Under the pieces are notes generated by a model that had not been told where the DNA came from, did no database searches, and was given only the letters and a program-made list of their open reading frames with translations. From Halobacillus sp. Marseille-P3879 (GTDB lineage: Bacteria; Bacillota; Bacilli; Bacillales; Halobacillaceae), in contig NZ_OESS01000003.1 in the NCBI RefSeq assembly GCF_900240285.1, positions 868,001 through 932,000 of the forward strand: DNA of 64,000 nucleotides. Direction: 5' to 3'. Positions 44,611 through 52,722 of this stretch are shown one piece after another. Both the position numbers and the translations under genes were made by a program. Within the stretch, counting starts at the first letter, position 1. Every line of letters begins with the position of its first letter.

Positions 44611-45069
44611 ATGCCACAAATGAACGTTGAAAGCTTTAATCTTGATCACACTAAAGTAAAAGCACCTTACGTAAGACTGGTAGGAGTCACCGAAGGGGAG
44701 CACGGGGACAAAATCTATAAATACGATATCCGTTTGAAGCAGCCGAACAAAGAGCATATGGAAATGCCTTCTCTTCACTCTCTGGAACACTTGCTGGCAG
44801 AGAAAAGCCGTAATCATCACGATCGTGTAATTGATATTGGGCCTATGGGCTGTCAAACCGGATTTTACCTTGCAGTTTTAAATGATGACAGCTATGAGAA
44901 CGTACTGAACGTACTGGAAAAAACACTTCAAGACGTACTTGAGGCTGATGAAGTGCCGGCTTGCAATGAAGTTCAATGTGGCTTTGCGGCCAGCCACAGT
45001 TTAGAAGGAGCAAAAGAACTGGCGCGTGAATTATTAGATAAACGCGATGAATGGACTGAAGTTTTTTAA
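44611..45069 (+). CDS. luxS: S-ribosylhomocysteine lyase
   Basis: 152 residues. Fe/Zn site in [14 protein letters not shown] (HxxEH) plus the conserved Cys in [13 protein letters not shown]. It splits S-ribosylhomocysteine into homocysteine and DPD, the AI-2 precursor. Here it lies between yrrT and mccA, where Bacillus subtilis carries mtnN. Its product homocysteine is the substrate of the next enzyme, so the order makes metabolic sense. Confidence 0.98.
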   Translation: MPQMNVESFNLDHTKVKAPYVRLVGVTEGEHGDKIYKYDIRLKQPNKEHMEMPSLHSLEHLLAEKSRNHHDRVIDIGPMGCQTGFYLAVLNDDSYENVLNVLEKTLQDVLEADEVPACNEVQCGFAASHSLEGAKELARELLDKRDEWTEVF

Positions 45070-45091
45070 TTATAGAAGGTGAGGAAAACCG

Positions 45092-46009
45092 ATGGGATAC
45101 GTGACGAACGTTCAATCACTTGTTGGCCGGACGCCGATGATTGAGTTGACCCACTCTGCGATTCCAAATCAGGCGCGTATTTTTGCGAAGCTCGAATTTA
45201 TGAACCCAGGCGGCAGTGTGAAGGACCGTCTGGGTTTAAAACTGATTGAAGATGCATTAAGCCGAGGTTTATTGAAGCCGGGGAGTACCATTATTGAACC
45301 TACAGCTGGCAATACGGGCATAGGGCTTGCTCTTGCAGCTATCGGAAAAGGGTTTAAAGTAATATTCGTAATCCCGGAAAAGTTCAGTAAAGAAAAGCAA
45401 GCTCTCATGAAAGCACTGGGGGCTCAGATTGTGCACACCCCTACAACAGACGGAATGCTTGGTGCAATCAAAAAAGCCAAGGAGTTATGTGATGAAATTC
45501 CTGATGCTTTTAGTCCTCAGCAATTTCACAATATGGCAAACCCGAATACGTATTACGAAACACTGGCTCCGGAAATATTCTACGATTTAAATGGGGAGAT
45601 TGACATTTTTGTGGCAGGAGCAGGTACGGGCGGCACCTTTATGGGCACAGCTCGTTATTTAAAAGAACAGGACGCTTCTATTAAAACTGTCATAGTCGAA
45701 CCTGAAGGCTCTATTCTAAATGGGGGGAAATCGGGTCCTCACCGAACAGAAGGGATAGGGATGGAGTTTCTGCCTTTTTATATGGATGAAAGTTTTTTTG
45801 ATGAAATTCATACAGTTTCAGACGAAGCAGCTTTTATCCGACTCAAAGAACTCGCTTTAAACGAAGGTCTGCTTGTAGCGAGTTCATCTGGGGCTGCATT
45901 TGAAGCTGCTTTACGAGAAGCAGCAAATGCTGAGGCAGGCTCACGTATTGTAACCATTTTTCCTGACAGCAGCGAACGTTATTTAAGCCAAGGAATTTAT
46001 GAGGAGTGA
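45092..46009 (+). CDS. mccA: Cystathionine beta-synthase-type enzyme (O-acetylserine-dependent)
   Basis: 305 residues. PLP-Lys region FMNPGGSVKDRLGLKLI, the ligand loop PTAGNTGIGLAL and the phosphate-binding GAGTGGTFMG identify the CysK/CBS fold; position in the operon points to MccA (YrhA). It joins homocysteine with O-acetylserine to make cystathionine. GAAGGTGAGG precedes the start. It overlaps the mccB ribosome site region. Confidence 0.93.
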   Translation: MGYVTNVQSLVGRTPMIELTHSAIPNQARIFAKLEFMNPGGSVKDRLGLKLIEDALSRGLLKPGSTIIEPTAGNTGIGLALAAIGKGFKVIFVIPEKFSKEKQALMKALGAQIVHTPTTDGMLGAIKKAKELCDEIPDAFSPQQFHNMANPNTYYETLAPEIFYDLNGEIDIFVAGAGTGGTFMGTARYLKEQDASIKTVIVEPEGSILNGGKSGPHRTEGIGMEFLPFYMDESFFDEIHTVSDEAAFIRLKELALNEGLLVASSSGAAFEAALREAANAEAGSRIVTIFPDSSERYLSQGIYEE

Positions 46010-46014
46010 GAGCA

Positions 46015-47151
46015 ATGAGGAAAAAGACACAGCTCATACACGGCGGGATTACAGGTGATGAAAAAACGGGGGCCGTATCTGTACCCATTTATCAGGTGAG
46101 CACGTACAAACAGGAAGGAGTAGGCCGGCATAAAGGATATGAATATTCTCGGACCGGGAATCCGACACGCTTTGCACTTGAGGAATTAATAAAGGATCTT
46201 GAGGGAGGCCATGCGGGATTTGCTTTCGGTTCCGGAATGGCAGCGGTTACTGCAGTGTTAATGACTTTCAACCAGGGAGATCATATCATTTTTACAGATG
46301 ATGTTTATGGAGGGACGTACCGGTTAGTTTCTAAAGTCATTAATCGTTTCGGATTAGACGCTACCTTCGTGGACACAAGCGATGTAAAGAATATCGAAGC
46401 AGCTTTAACGGAGAAAACGAAAGCAGTGTACGTAGAGACACCGACAAATCCGCTCTTAAAAATAACGGATATGAAAAAAGTCTCTGAACTGGCAAAGAGA
46501 AATAATTTAAAGTTTATTGTAGATAACACGTTCAGCACACCTTACTGGCAGAACCCAATTAACTTTGGCGCTGATCTTGTCCTCCATAGTGCCACTAAAT
46601 ATTTAGGGGGGCACAGCGATGTTGTCGCAGGGTTAGTTGTAGTCAATTCTGAGGAATTGGCAGATGAGGTTCATTTTGTTTTAAATTCTTCCGGCGGCGT
46701 GCTGGGACCACATGATTCGTGGCTGCTCATGCGTGGAATTAAAACTCTCGGAGTCCGGATGGAAGAAATAGAAAGCAACACAAAGGAATTTGTTGAATTT
46801 CTACAGGGTCTCCCGGAAGTAACGAATATTTATTATCCCGGTTTAGATGCTCATAAAGGACGGATAGTTCACGAGCAGCAGGCGGGCGGTAACGGAGGGA
46901 TGATTTCATTTGATGTAGGCAGTGGGGAGAGGGCTGACCAAGTGCTCCGCAATGTAAAATACTTCACATTGGCGGAGAGTTTAGGAGCGGTTGAAAGTTT
47001 AATCTCAGTTCCAGCCATGATGACCCACGCGTCTATTCCTGCTGATCGCCGAGCCGAGTTGGGAATTACTGATGGCCTTGTTCGTGTTTCGATAGGGTTA
47101 GAAGATATTGAAGATTTAAAAGAAGATTTTCTGCAAGCTTTACGAAAATGA
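46015..47151 (+). CDS. mccB: Cystathionine gamma-lyase/homocysteine gamma-lyase
   Basis: 378 residues, Cys/Met metabolism PLP enzyme. PLP-Lys in LVLHSATKYLGGHSDVVAG; YEYSRTGNPTRFALEELI and TPTNPLLKITDM-type segments are typical. It cleaves cystathionine to cysteine, completing methionine-to-cysteine conversion. ATG 46015 is 8 bases after GAGGAG; the GTG at 46006 overlaps it. The operon ends here, and an IS1182 left end begins 26 bp past the stop; no separate terminator is seen. Confidence 0.94.
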   Translation: MRKKTQLIHGGITGDEKTGAVSVPIYQVSTYKQEGVGRHKGYEYSRTGNPTRFALEELIKDLEGGHAGFAFGSGMAAVTAVLMTFNQGDHIIFTDDVYGGTYRLVSKVINRFGLDATFVDTSDVKNIEAALTEKTKAVYVETPTNPLLKITDMKKVSELAKRNNLKFIVDNTFSTPYWQNPINFGADLVLHSATKYLGGHSDVVAGLVVVNSEELADEVHFVLNSSGGVLGPHDSWLLMRGIKTLGVRMEEIESNTKEFVEFLQGLPEVTNIYYPGLDAHKGRIVHEQQAGGNGGMISFDVGSGERADQVLRNVKYFTLAESLGAVESLISVPAMMTHASIPADRRAELGITDGLVRVSIGLEDIEDLKEDFLQALRK

Positions 47152-47177
47152 TGACAAAAAAGCGGCCCGATGGTGGT

Positions 47178-47620
47178 GGCCACTGAAAAAGTCCTTTCTG
47201 CTTTTAAAGTTTGTTGTTGCTTCGCACAAATCGCTTATCGGTGGATGCTTGCCGCGGGCACGAGCTCAGCTAACTTGTCAAGAAGATCACTTGACCAAGT
47301 GGATCTTCAGCTCGCGCTGTTCCTGCGACACACCGGACGTGCTAGTATCGATGTTGGCCACAGGACATGGCCGGTTTTAATCGACCAGGCTTCAGCACCA
47401 AACGCTCATCGTGACCTTAACAGAGGTAAAACGAAAAAAAGTGATTTTCTTTGATGGATAAAAGAAAGTCACTTTTTTTTGTACAATGAAAGGAATACAT
47501 AAAAGGGAGGGATTGGATGTTAGACCGACAATTATCCATGAACTTCAGTCCATTTGAGGAACTATACGATATGGTGGTTCCAAAAGACCACCTGCTTCGA
47601 AAAATAAATGACCTTGATTT
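47178..47620 (+). mobile_element. Left end of an IS1182-type element (truncated)
   Basis: GGCCACTGAAAAAGTCC at 47178 matches the end of the element at 964, and the next 400 bp follow it closely, including the hairpin before the transposase. A transposase start (ATG 47517, MLDRQLSMNFSPFEELYD then VPKDHLLRKINDL) is still readable for about 34 codons. It then breaks off into an unrelated repeat at about 47620. No right end is present, so this is a deletion remnant. Confidence 0.85.
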
Positions 47621-47624
47621 CCCT

Positions 47625-47745
47625 TGCAGAGCGACTTCCAGCGCAAGCACCCAGACACTCGCGCCATAGTTCAGACCACCTTCATCCGGCCGTTTTATAT
47701 GCGTGGCGTGTCTACCAGAGCTTCTGCGCCTTTGTTTACATGGCA
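47625..47745. repeat. Dispersed structured repeat, copy 3 of 3
   Basis: AGACACTCGCGCCATA (47653-47668) pairs with TATGCGTGGCGTGTCT (47698-47713) and the unit ends near CTTTGTTTAC. It directly adjoins the truncated IS end. Confidence 0.6.
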
Positions 47746-47808
47746 GAATGAATACAACAATTCTCCTAAGCCAAACTATAGGTAAGTTCGGAAACAGGAG
47801 GAATGACG

Positions 47809-48456
47809 ATGGATTATGCTCACTTTAAAGCTCAACTTGAAGAACGAAAGCGAGAAATTGAACAAAAAATGATGGATAACAATCAACATGGATTAGAACG
47901 TGGATTTGCAAGTGATATGGCATCAGGGGAACTGTCCCAGTATGATAATCACCCTGCAGATTCTGGAACAGAACTTTATGAACGAGAAAAAGATATGGCG
48001 TTACTGGAACATGCAGAGCAGGAGTTAGAAGACATCAGTGATGCATTAGATAAAATCGAAAAAGGAACCTATGGAGTTTGTGAAGTCTCAGGTAAGAACA
48101 TCCCTGTCGAGAGACTTGAGGCTTTGCCAACAGCTAGAACATTAAAAGAATATTCCACTCCTCAGCGTGTCCCTGATGATCGAAGTATCGAAGAAGAAGT
48201 TTTAAGGGAGATTGACCAGGAGGACAATCGAGAGCCCAACCCTTATCAGCAGGCAGCCTCTTTCAATGAAAACAGCATGACATATGAAGATTCCTCCTTA
48301 CAAGAAGAGGATGAAGGGTCAGGCTATACGGAAGAGTTTGAACCTTTCATATCTACTGATATCCATGGTTATACCGGCGCCGATAGTGTTCATCTTGAAC
48401 GTAATCTCCACTATGAAAAATATAAAGAAGAGCACGAGGATGAGTGGGAAGAGTAA
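47809..48456 (+). CDS. YteA/DksA-type protein with a degenerate zinc finger
   Basis: About 215 residues. N-terminal helical hairpin (HFKAQLEERKREIEQKMMDN) as in YteA and DksA/TraR proteins, followed by the finger region TYGVCEVSGKNIPVERLEALPTARTL. Only one of the four expected zinc Cys remains, so zinc binding is unlikely. The C-terminal third is acidic. YteA-type proteins of Bacilli are annotated as sporulation-related. ATG 47809 has correct spacing from CAGGAGGA. Two-way terminator downstream. Confidence 0.85.
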   Translation: MDYAHFKAQLEERKREIEQKMMDNNQHGLERGFASDMASGELSQYDNHPADSGTELYEREKDMALLEHAEQELEDISDALDKIEKGTYGVCEVSGKNIPVERLEALPTARTLKEYSTPQRVPDDRSIEEEVLREIDQEDNREPNPYQQAASFNENSMTYEDSSLQEEDEGSGYTEEFEPFISTDIHGYTGADSVHLERNLHYEKYKEEHEDEWEE

Positions 48457-48458
48457 TT

Positions 48459-48491
48459 AAAGTCTGTTGGGACAGGATCCCAACAGACTTT
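48459..48491. terminator. Bidirectional terminator
   Basis: AAAGTCTGTTGGGA pairs perfectly (14 bp) with TCCCAACAGACTTT between convergent genes. Confidence 0.9.
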
Positions 48492-48492
48492 A

Positions 48493-48852
48493 TTAATATC
48501 CCACTTCAACAGAAGCATTTACGATATACATTTGATCATTTGAATCATTTTTTTCTTCCAGTACAATTCCGCTCGTAGTTAACATTCCGCCCTCACGTTT
48601 TTCTACGGTTACTTCCCCGTATGGGATGGTCTGTTTAACTTCTTCTTCATCTAATTGATCGAGATCGGCTGGTAACGCAAGTTTTACGTTAACTTTCATA
48701 TTATTCAGGTCATGATCCGGAAGAGCTTCCCGGATTCCCGGCATTGAATTTGAATTAATAGCATTTTGGATGGCACGTACAGAAGCATGGGTTACGTTTT
48801 GTCCATGGACATCAATTCCCATACCTGTTTGAATGAACATTAATTTTTCCAT
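48493..48852 (-). CDS. Lin0512 family protein
   Basis: 119 residues: begins MEKLMFIQTGMGIDVHGQNV and contains ATHASVRAIQ-type and VKLALPADLDQLDEEEV segments that identify the Lin0512 family of small Firmicute proteins. Function unknown; the sequence alternates beta strands and helices, compatible with a small dimeric alpha/beta fold. AGGAGGAGTC precedes the start. Confidence 0.85.
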   Translation of the reverse strand: MEKLMFIQTGMGIDVHGQNVTHASVRAIQNAINSNSMPGIREALPDHDLNNMKVNVKLALPADLDQLDEEEVKQTIPYGEVTVEKREGGMLTTSGIVLEEKNDSNDQMYIVNASVEVGY

Positions 48853-48952
48853 AACTTTGACTCCTCCTCATTTGTTGTTATAAAACCATACCCGTAAGGA
48901 GTGAATGTTAAAAGTCATTTTGGTTGTTCTTTGAAAACTAATGAAATACAAT

Positions 48953-48973
48953 TAACTTACAAAAAGTAAGTTA
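48953..48973. promoter_or_regulatory. Palindromic operator upstream of the two-domain VOC gene
   Basis: TAACTTAC, AAAAA, GTAAGTTA: a perfect 8+8 inverted repeat just upstream of the ribosome site. MarR/DUF24-type repressors of catechol- and quinone-responsive genes bind sites of this style; the link is inferred. Confidence 0.5.
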
Positions 48974-48986
48974 GGGTGGTGGTGTC

Positions 48987-49841
48987 TTGAATGATTCAAC
49001 AATAGAATCTCCTCACATTCAAACAGTGTCAATTCGCGTTACTCAATTAAAGGAAGCAAAAACTTTCTATACAGAAGTGATTGGGTTAAAAATCTTAGCG
49101 GAGTCGGAGGACGAGCTTAAACTGGGAGCCGGGGGGCGGGTGCTTCTTCAAATCTATACAGGAGCTTCCTCAAAGAAGCTGGCAGGAAAAGCTGGACTTT
49201 ATCATTTTGCTTTATTAGTACCGGCCAGGGAAGATTTAGGAAGTGTACTTCATCACTTGATGGAGGTACATGCTCCGCTTCAGGGAGGTGCGGACCACAT
49301 CTTTAGCGAGGCAATTTATCTAAATGACCCGGATGGTAATGGCATCGAGATTTATTGTGACCGTCCTAAAGATCAATGGCAGGTGCAAGAGGATGGATCA
49401 CTGCCTTTAGCTTCCGATCCTTTAGATGCAGAAGAATTGTTGAAGATAAGAAACCAATGGCAGGGCCTTCCTGATCAAACAGTGATAGGGCATATTCATC
49501 TCCATGTGGCAAACATAAAAGAAGCTTTTCATTTCTACCATCAACTTCTTGGATTTCAAGTGAAAATAAGACTTGGGAACCAGGCGTTATTTTTAGCTGC
49601 TGATGAATACCATCATCATATTGGACTAAATACGTGGGCCGGGGAAGGCGTTCCTCCGAATCCTGCTGAAGCTGCGGGGATGAGAGAATGTGTCTTTCAT
49701 GTAAACGAGGAAAGAGAAATTCTTCAATTAGCGATGCGTTTAAAGGGGGATGGCTATTCTTACAGCCTTACCTCTCATGATTTAAAAGTAGTGGATCCGT
49801 CGGGCAACCATTTACGTTTTACACTAAAAGGTCAGTACTGA
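48987..49841 (+). CDS. Two-domain VOC protein, catechol-2,3-dioxygenase (CatE) type
   Basis: 284 residues, TTG start after GGTGGTGG. Two VOC modules: first with HIQTVSIRVTQLKEAKTFYT and YLNDPDGNGIEIY, second with GHIHLHVANIKEAFHFYH and VVDPSGNHLRF. The His/His/Glu iron-ligand pattern fits extradiol dioxygenases; Bacillus CatE (YfiE) breaks down catechol. An operator-like palindrome lies directly upstream. Single gene. Confidence 0.87.
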   Translation: MNDSTIESPHIQTVSIRVTQLKEAKTFYTEVIGLKILAESEDELKLGAGGRVLLQIYTGASSKKLAGKAGLYHFALLVPAREDLGSVLHHLMEVHAPLQGGADHIFSEAIYLNDPDGNGIEIYCDRPKDQWQVQEDGSLPLASDPLDAEELLKIRNQWQGLPDQTVIGHIHLHVANIKEAFHFYHQLLGFQVKIRLGNQALFLAADEYHHHIGLNTWAGEGVPPNPAEAAGMRECVFHVNEEREILQLAMRLKGDGYSYSLTSHDLKVVDPSGNHLRFTLKGQY

Positions 49842-49844
49842 GAC

Positions 49845-50045
49845 ATAAGTAAGACAATTGAGCAGATCATTAGTCAGTCAAAACGCTTAAGACTCCTATG
49901 GGAACAGTGCGACTCGAGTATCTTCAGGAAAGCCGAATTATGTTGACAAAGCAATGCTAAAAGTCCTTTCCAGACCCATAAATAATCCGAACTGATTTCA
50001 ATAGAAATCGTTCGGATATATTTATGCTTTATTCAGTTTGATCTT
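49845..50045. repeat. Two-copy intergenic repeat with bidirectional hairpin, copy 2
   Basis: Partner of 7925-8165. It contains GACTCCTATGGGAACAG and the hairpin ATAAATAATCCGAAC (49978-49992) with GTTCGGATATATTTAT (50010-50025), then ATTCAGTTTGATCT. It lies between convergent genes, as copy 1 does. Confidence 0.65.
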
Positions 50046-50049
50046 AGTT

Positions 50050-50871
50050 TTAGGAGGTCGGCTGTTTAATGGGTTCAAAGATATTCATAGTCCATATCCC
50101 AATATCTTCAAAACCAAGCCGTTTATAAATTGATCCGGCTTCAGGATTATCATAAAAGAGGCAGAGCATTTTCCCTTCATCTAGAAGGTCTTCACACAGC
50201 TTCTTCATACAAGAACTGGCGTATCCTCTACGTTTAAAGTCAGGGTGAGTACAAACACCGACGATCATTGCCGACTTAGAGTTTTCAGCCGTTGTAGAAG
50301 CACTTGACACCATTTGATCGTCATCTTTCACATAATAAATACGTGTAGATTTGCCTTCTATACCCTTAATCATGCTGCTTTCACGGCTGTCATCCTGTTC
50401 AAATTCAACAATCTGGTTGTGAAGGTTGAGGATTTCAGGTACATCTTTTACTGAAGCCAGTTTAACTTGTGATGTATCAAGCTTCAACCCGAGCTTTTCC
50501 TTTGATTCACATTTGGCATAAAAGAGCGCTCGTTTCTTCTTAGGTAAATGTTCAATGTACGGAAGGATTTGATCGGTTATCGTTTGAAGACCAGATATCT
50601 GCATAAATTCGTGATCCCGATTAATAATAGCTGCAAAGCCTTCAGCGTCAAACGACTTACTGGCATAAGCAATAAAGTTGTTGTGGTATTTAAGCAGTAC
50701 GGCACGCAGTCTGTCCTTCTGATCAAAATCCCCCCACAAAGTTTGAAAGTCCTGTTCATAACCAAAGTTTTCAATATCGCCAATGATGAACAGATTTTCA
50801 GCAGGTTTCTCTCCCAGTAAGCGCTGACAGTCGGGGTCATCCCGCTTATTAAGCTTACGAATCATCCCCAT
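50050..50871 (-). CDS. GNAT acetyltransferase with N-terminal extension
   Basis: 273 residues. The C-terminal GNAT domain (about 135-265) has the acetyl-CoA motif VGVCTHPDFKRRGYASSCMKKL and YDNPEAGSIYKRLGFEDIG. The first 130 residues form a second GNAT-like half (FIIGDIENFGYEQDFQTLWG), giving the tandem layout of DUF4081-type acetyltransferases. Substrate unknown. GGAGGGATGGGG precedes the start. Confidence 0.85.
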   Translation of the reverse strand: MGMIRKLNKRDDPDCQRLLGEKPAENLFIIGDIENFGYEQDFQTLWGDFDQKDRLRAVLLKYHNNFIAYASKSFDAEGFAAIINRDHEFMQISGLQTITDQILPYIEHLPKKKRALFYAKCESKEKLGLKLDTSQVKLASVKDVPEILNLHNQIVEFEQDDSRESSMIKGIEGKSTRIYYVKDDDQMVSSASTTAENSKSAMIVGVCTHPDFKRRGYASSCMKKLCEDLLDEGKMLCLFYDNPEAGSIYKRLGFEDIGIWTMNIFEPIKQPTS

Positions 50872-51007
50872 CCCTCCTTTATGTAAATTGTATTAATTTT
50901 ACCAAATATAATGAAAATTTCAATAACCATTAGAATTTTTTTCAAAGGCGATAAGTTTATCGTAATCTGGCCACACTAAAAAAGACGTAATAAAGGGGGA
51001 CAGTCTT

Positions 51008-51673
51008 ATGAGAATAATACTTTTAGTCACTACCGCTATGATGATTATGGCTCTGCCGGTTCAGGCTCAGAGCGTATATAGTATCCAACATAAAGATCAG
51101 GTCAGAGAAGATTATGAAATTCACATTGATTTCCCGAACTTCGACGGGCTTATTAATAAGAATCTTGAACAAGAGGTAAATAAAGGGATCAAGAAAGAAC
51201 TTGAGAAGATGATGTCTGAGGTGAAGAGAGCAGGAGAAGAATCAGTGGGTATTCCTGTGTTGTACTATGGGGAATCATCTGTTGTAGAAGACAAAGAGTT
51301 TATTTCTGTAATCCTCACTTCAAATATTACGAAGGGCGATTTCTATGAATCCTCAGTACGCTCCATAAATTTTGAGAATGAAGAAGACGGGATTTTCTTA
51401 AAGCTGGAAGATGTAGTCCATATGGATAAATTAAATAAAGAAGTAGAGAAGAAACTGGCAAAAGACCCTGAAACCTTCAACCTTCAAGCTTTTCAAGAAG
51501 TGAGAAAGGATACTGCTTATTATATACAAGACGGGAAACTTACTCTGGTCTTTGATAAATATGAAATCGCGTCAGGGGTTTACGGAACACCTGAGATCAC
51601 CGTACCTTACCAACACGTAAAAAAAGATAAACCGCTGCATAAAAAAAGTATTCCTGTCCCTAAAAATGTTTAA
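51008..51673 (+). CDS. Exported DUF3298/DUF4163-type protein
   Basis: 221 residues with a short signal peptide (LLVTTAMMIMALPVQAQS). The remaining sequence (YEIHIDFPNFDGLINKNLEQ; later KLTLVFDKYEIASGVYGTPEI) matches the DUF3298 fold also found at the C-terminus of anti-sigma factor RsiV and in PdaC. The family can bind lysozyme-like or wall ligands; here it stands alone as a secreted protein. Basic C-terminal tail. AAAGGGGGACAG precedes the start. Confidence 0.85.
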   Translation: MRIILLVTTAMMIMALPVQAQSVYSIQHKDQVREDYEIHIDFPNFDGLINKNLEQEVNKGIKKELEKMMSEVKRAGEESVGIPVLYYGESSVVEDKEFISVILTSNITKGDFYESSVRSINFENEEDGIFLKLEDVVHMDKLNKEVEKKLAKDPETFNLQAFQEVRKDTAYYIQDGKLTLVFDKYEIASGVYGTPEITVPYQHVKKDKPLHKKSIPVPKNV

Positions 51674-51690
51674 AAAGGAAGCATAGCTGT

Positions 51691-52242
51691 CTATGCTTCC
51701 AACACTTCCTCTTCAGAATGCTGACCTCCATAATAATGAAATAGGTACTGTTCTTTGGAAATCATATACAAATCATAAATCTGTTTATCCTCGTTAATCC
51801 AATGGTGAACCTCCGGGTATAGCTCATTTGCTTTCACGACATAAGGAAGTTTTAATGCAGCTTTTAAAGAGCGTAGATTGGAATGCCGGATCTTCATAAA
51901 AATACCTTCAATATCCAGCTGGAAAAATAATTCTTCAAAGAATGCTTCTTTTGCAACCTTGTTGTATCCCTTACCAAAAAAAGGCCTGCCAAGCCATGTA
52001 GCTAGAAATCCTTTGTTTTCCTTAATATCAAATAAGTTGATTGTACCAATAGGATGGCCCCACTCATCAAGGATCGTCCGGGAAATTAACTTACCGTGTT
52101 CTTCGGCTTCTATCGTCTGTTTAGTTATAAAGTAATACTCATCGGTGGTGTCCGCTTTATCGCGAACATACGGATAAACTTCAGGATCAATCATTAAATC
52201 AAACAGTGCCGGCACATCGTGTAAGTCACGCTTTTTCAGCAT
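51691..52242 (-). CDS. GNAT acetyltransferase, RimJ/RimL type, with structured leader
   Basis: 183 residues. Begins MLKKRDLHDVPALFDLMIDP and carries TWLGRPFFGKGYNKVAKEAF as acetyl-CoA region and KIRHSNLRSLKAALKL. AAGGAGGG is the ribosome site. Its transcript appears to start about 190 bp upstream and to pass through several hairpins (see the leader entry), so it is likely controlled by RNA structure. Substrate unknown; some relatives modify antibiotics or ribosomal proteins. Confidence 0.85.
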   Translation of the reverse strand: MLKKRDLHDVPALFDLMIDPEVYPYVRDKADTTDEYYFITKQTIEAEEHGKLISRTILDEWGHPIGTINLFDIKENKGFLATWLGRPFFGKGYNKVAKEAFFEELFFQLDIEGIFMKIRHSNLRSLKAALKLPYVVKANELYPEVHHWINEDKQIYDLYMISKEQYLFHYYGGQHSEEEVLEA

Positions 52243-52246
52243 AAAA

Positions 52247-52420
52247 AATCCCTCCTTATGGGTAGAGGAGGGTAATTTGAACAGTGGGAACTAACGTTCA
52301 GCAGGTTCAAATCACCCTCGAATTTTTATCAATTGCTCACAAAAATTCGGGGTGGGAATCGAACCCACTAGAACCAGCTTGCTGGTGGCGCACCATTTGC
52401 CTTCCCTTTGTCCGTGTACG
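52247..52420 (-). ncRNA. Orphan structured leader RNA upstream of the GNAT gene
   Basis: Read on the minus strand from a TATAAT at about 52435-52430. Stem CCAGC-AA-GCTGG, then a tRNA T-arm-like hairpin (GTGGG-TTCGATT-CCCAC, 52363-52347), then GAATTTTT...AAAAATTC, then AGGGTGATTTGAAC pairing with GTTCAAATTACCCT just before the ribosome site. The last hairpin could cover or compete with initiation signals. It does not match the T-box, SAM, TPP, FMN, lysine, purine or c-di-GMP patterns I know. Confidence 0.5.
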
Positions 52421-52439
52421 ATACTATATATTATAGTAA

Positions 52440-52722
52440 GATTATCTTAATCGATTTTTTAGTAAAAGGGAATAGGCGAATAACAAATTTTTATTGTTAA
52501 ATTTTGCTCTCAGTATGCACCCTTTTCATCTACTGCTTATCCTTGTACAGGAGTCGTTTTAGAGCAGCTTTTTCCTTTGTTTGGAACAACCATCTCCGCC
52601 TTTTAGTTAGAAAAAATATTATTTCAGAATAGTGAAAAGCGTGATATTAAATATAAACATAACGTATAAGTTACGAACGAATGCCGCTTTTCTTTTTCAT
52701 GTTAAGAAAATTGAATTAGGTA
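52440..52722. other. Intergenic remainder between leader RNA and amidohydrolase gene
   Basis: AT-rich sequence with no ORF bearing a ribosome site and no clear repeat. It holds the promoter of the leader RNA on one side and the 3' end of the amidohydrolase unit on the other. Confidence 0.45.

Noticed and set aside
52340..52400. tRNA gene on the minus strand
   Set aside because: A T-arm-like hairpin is present, but no acceptor, D or anticodon arms can be formed in the right order.
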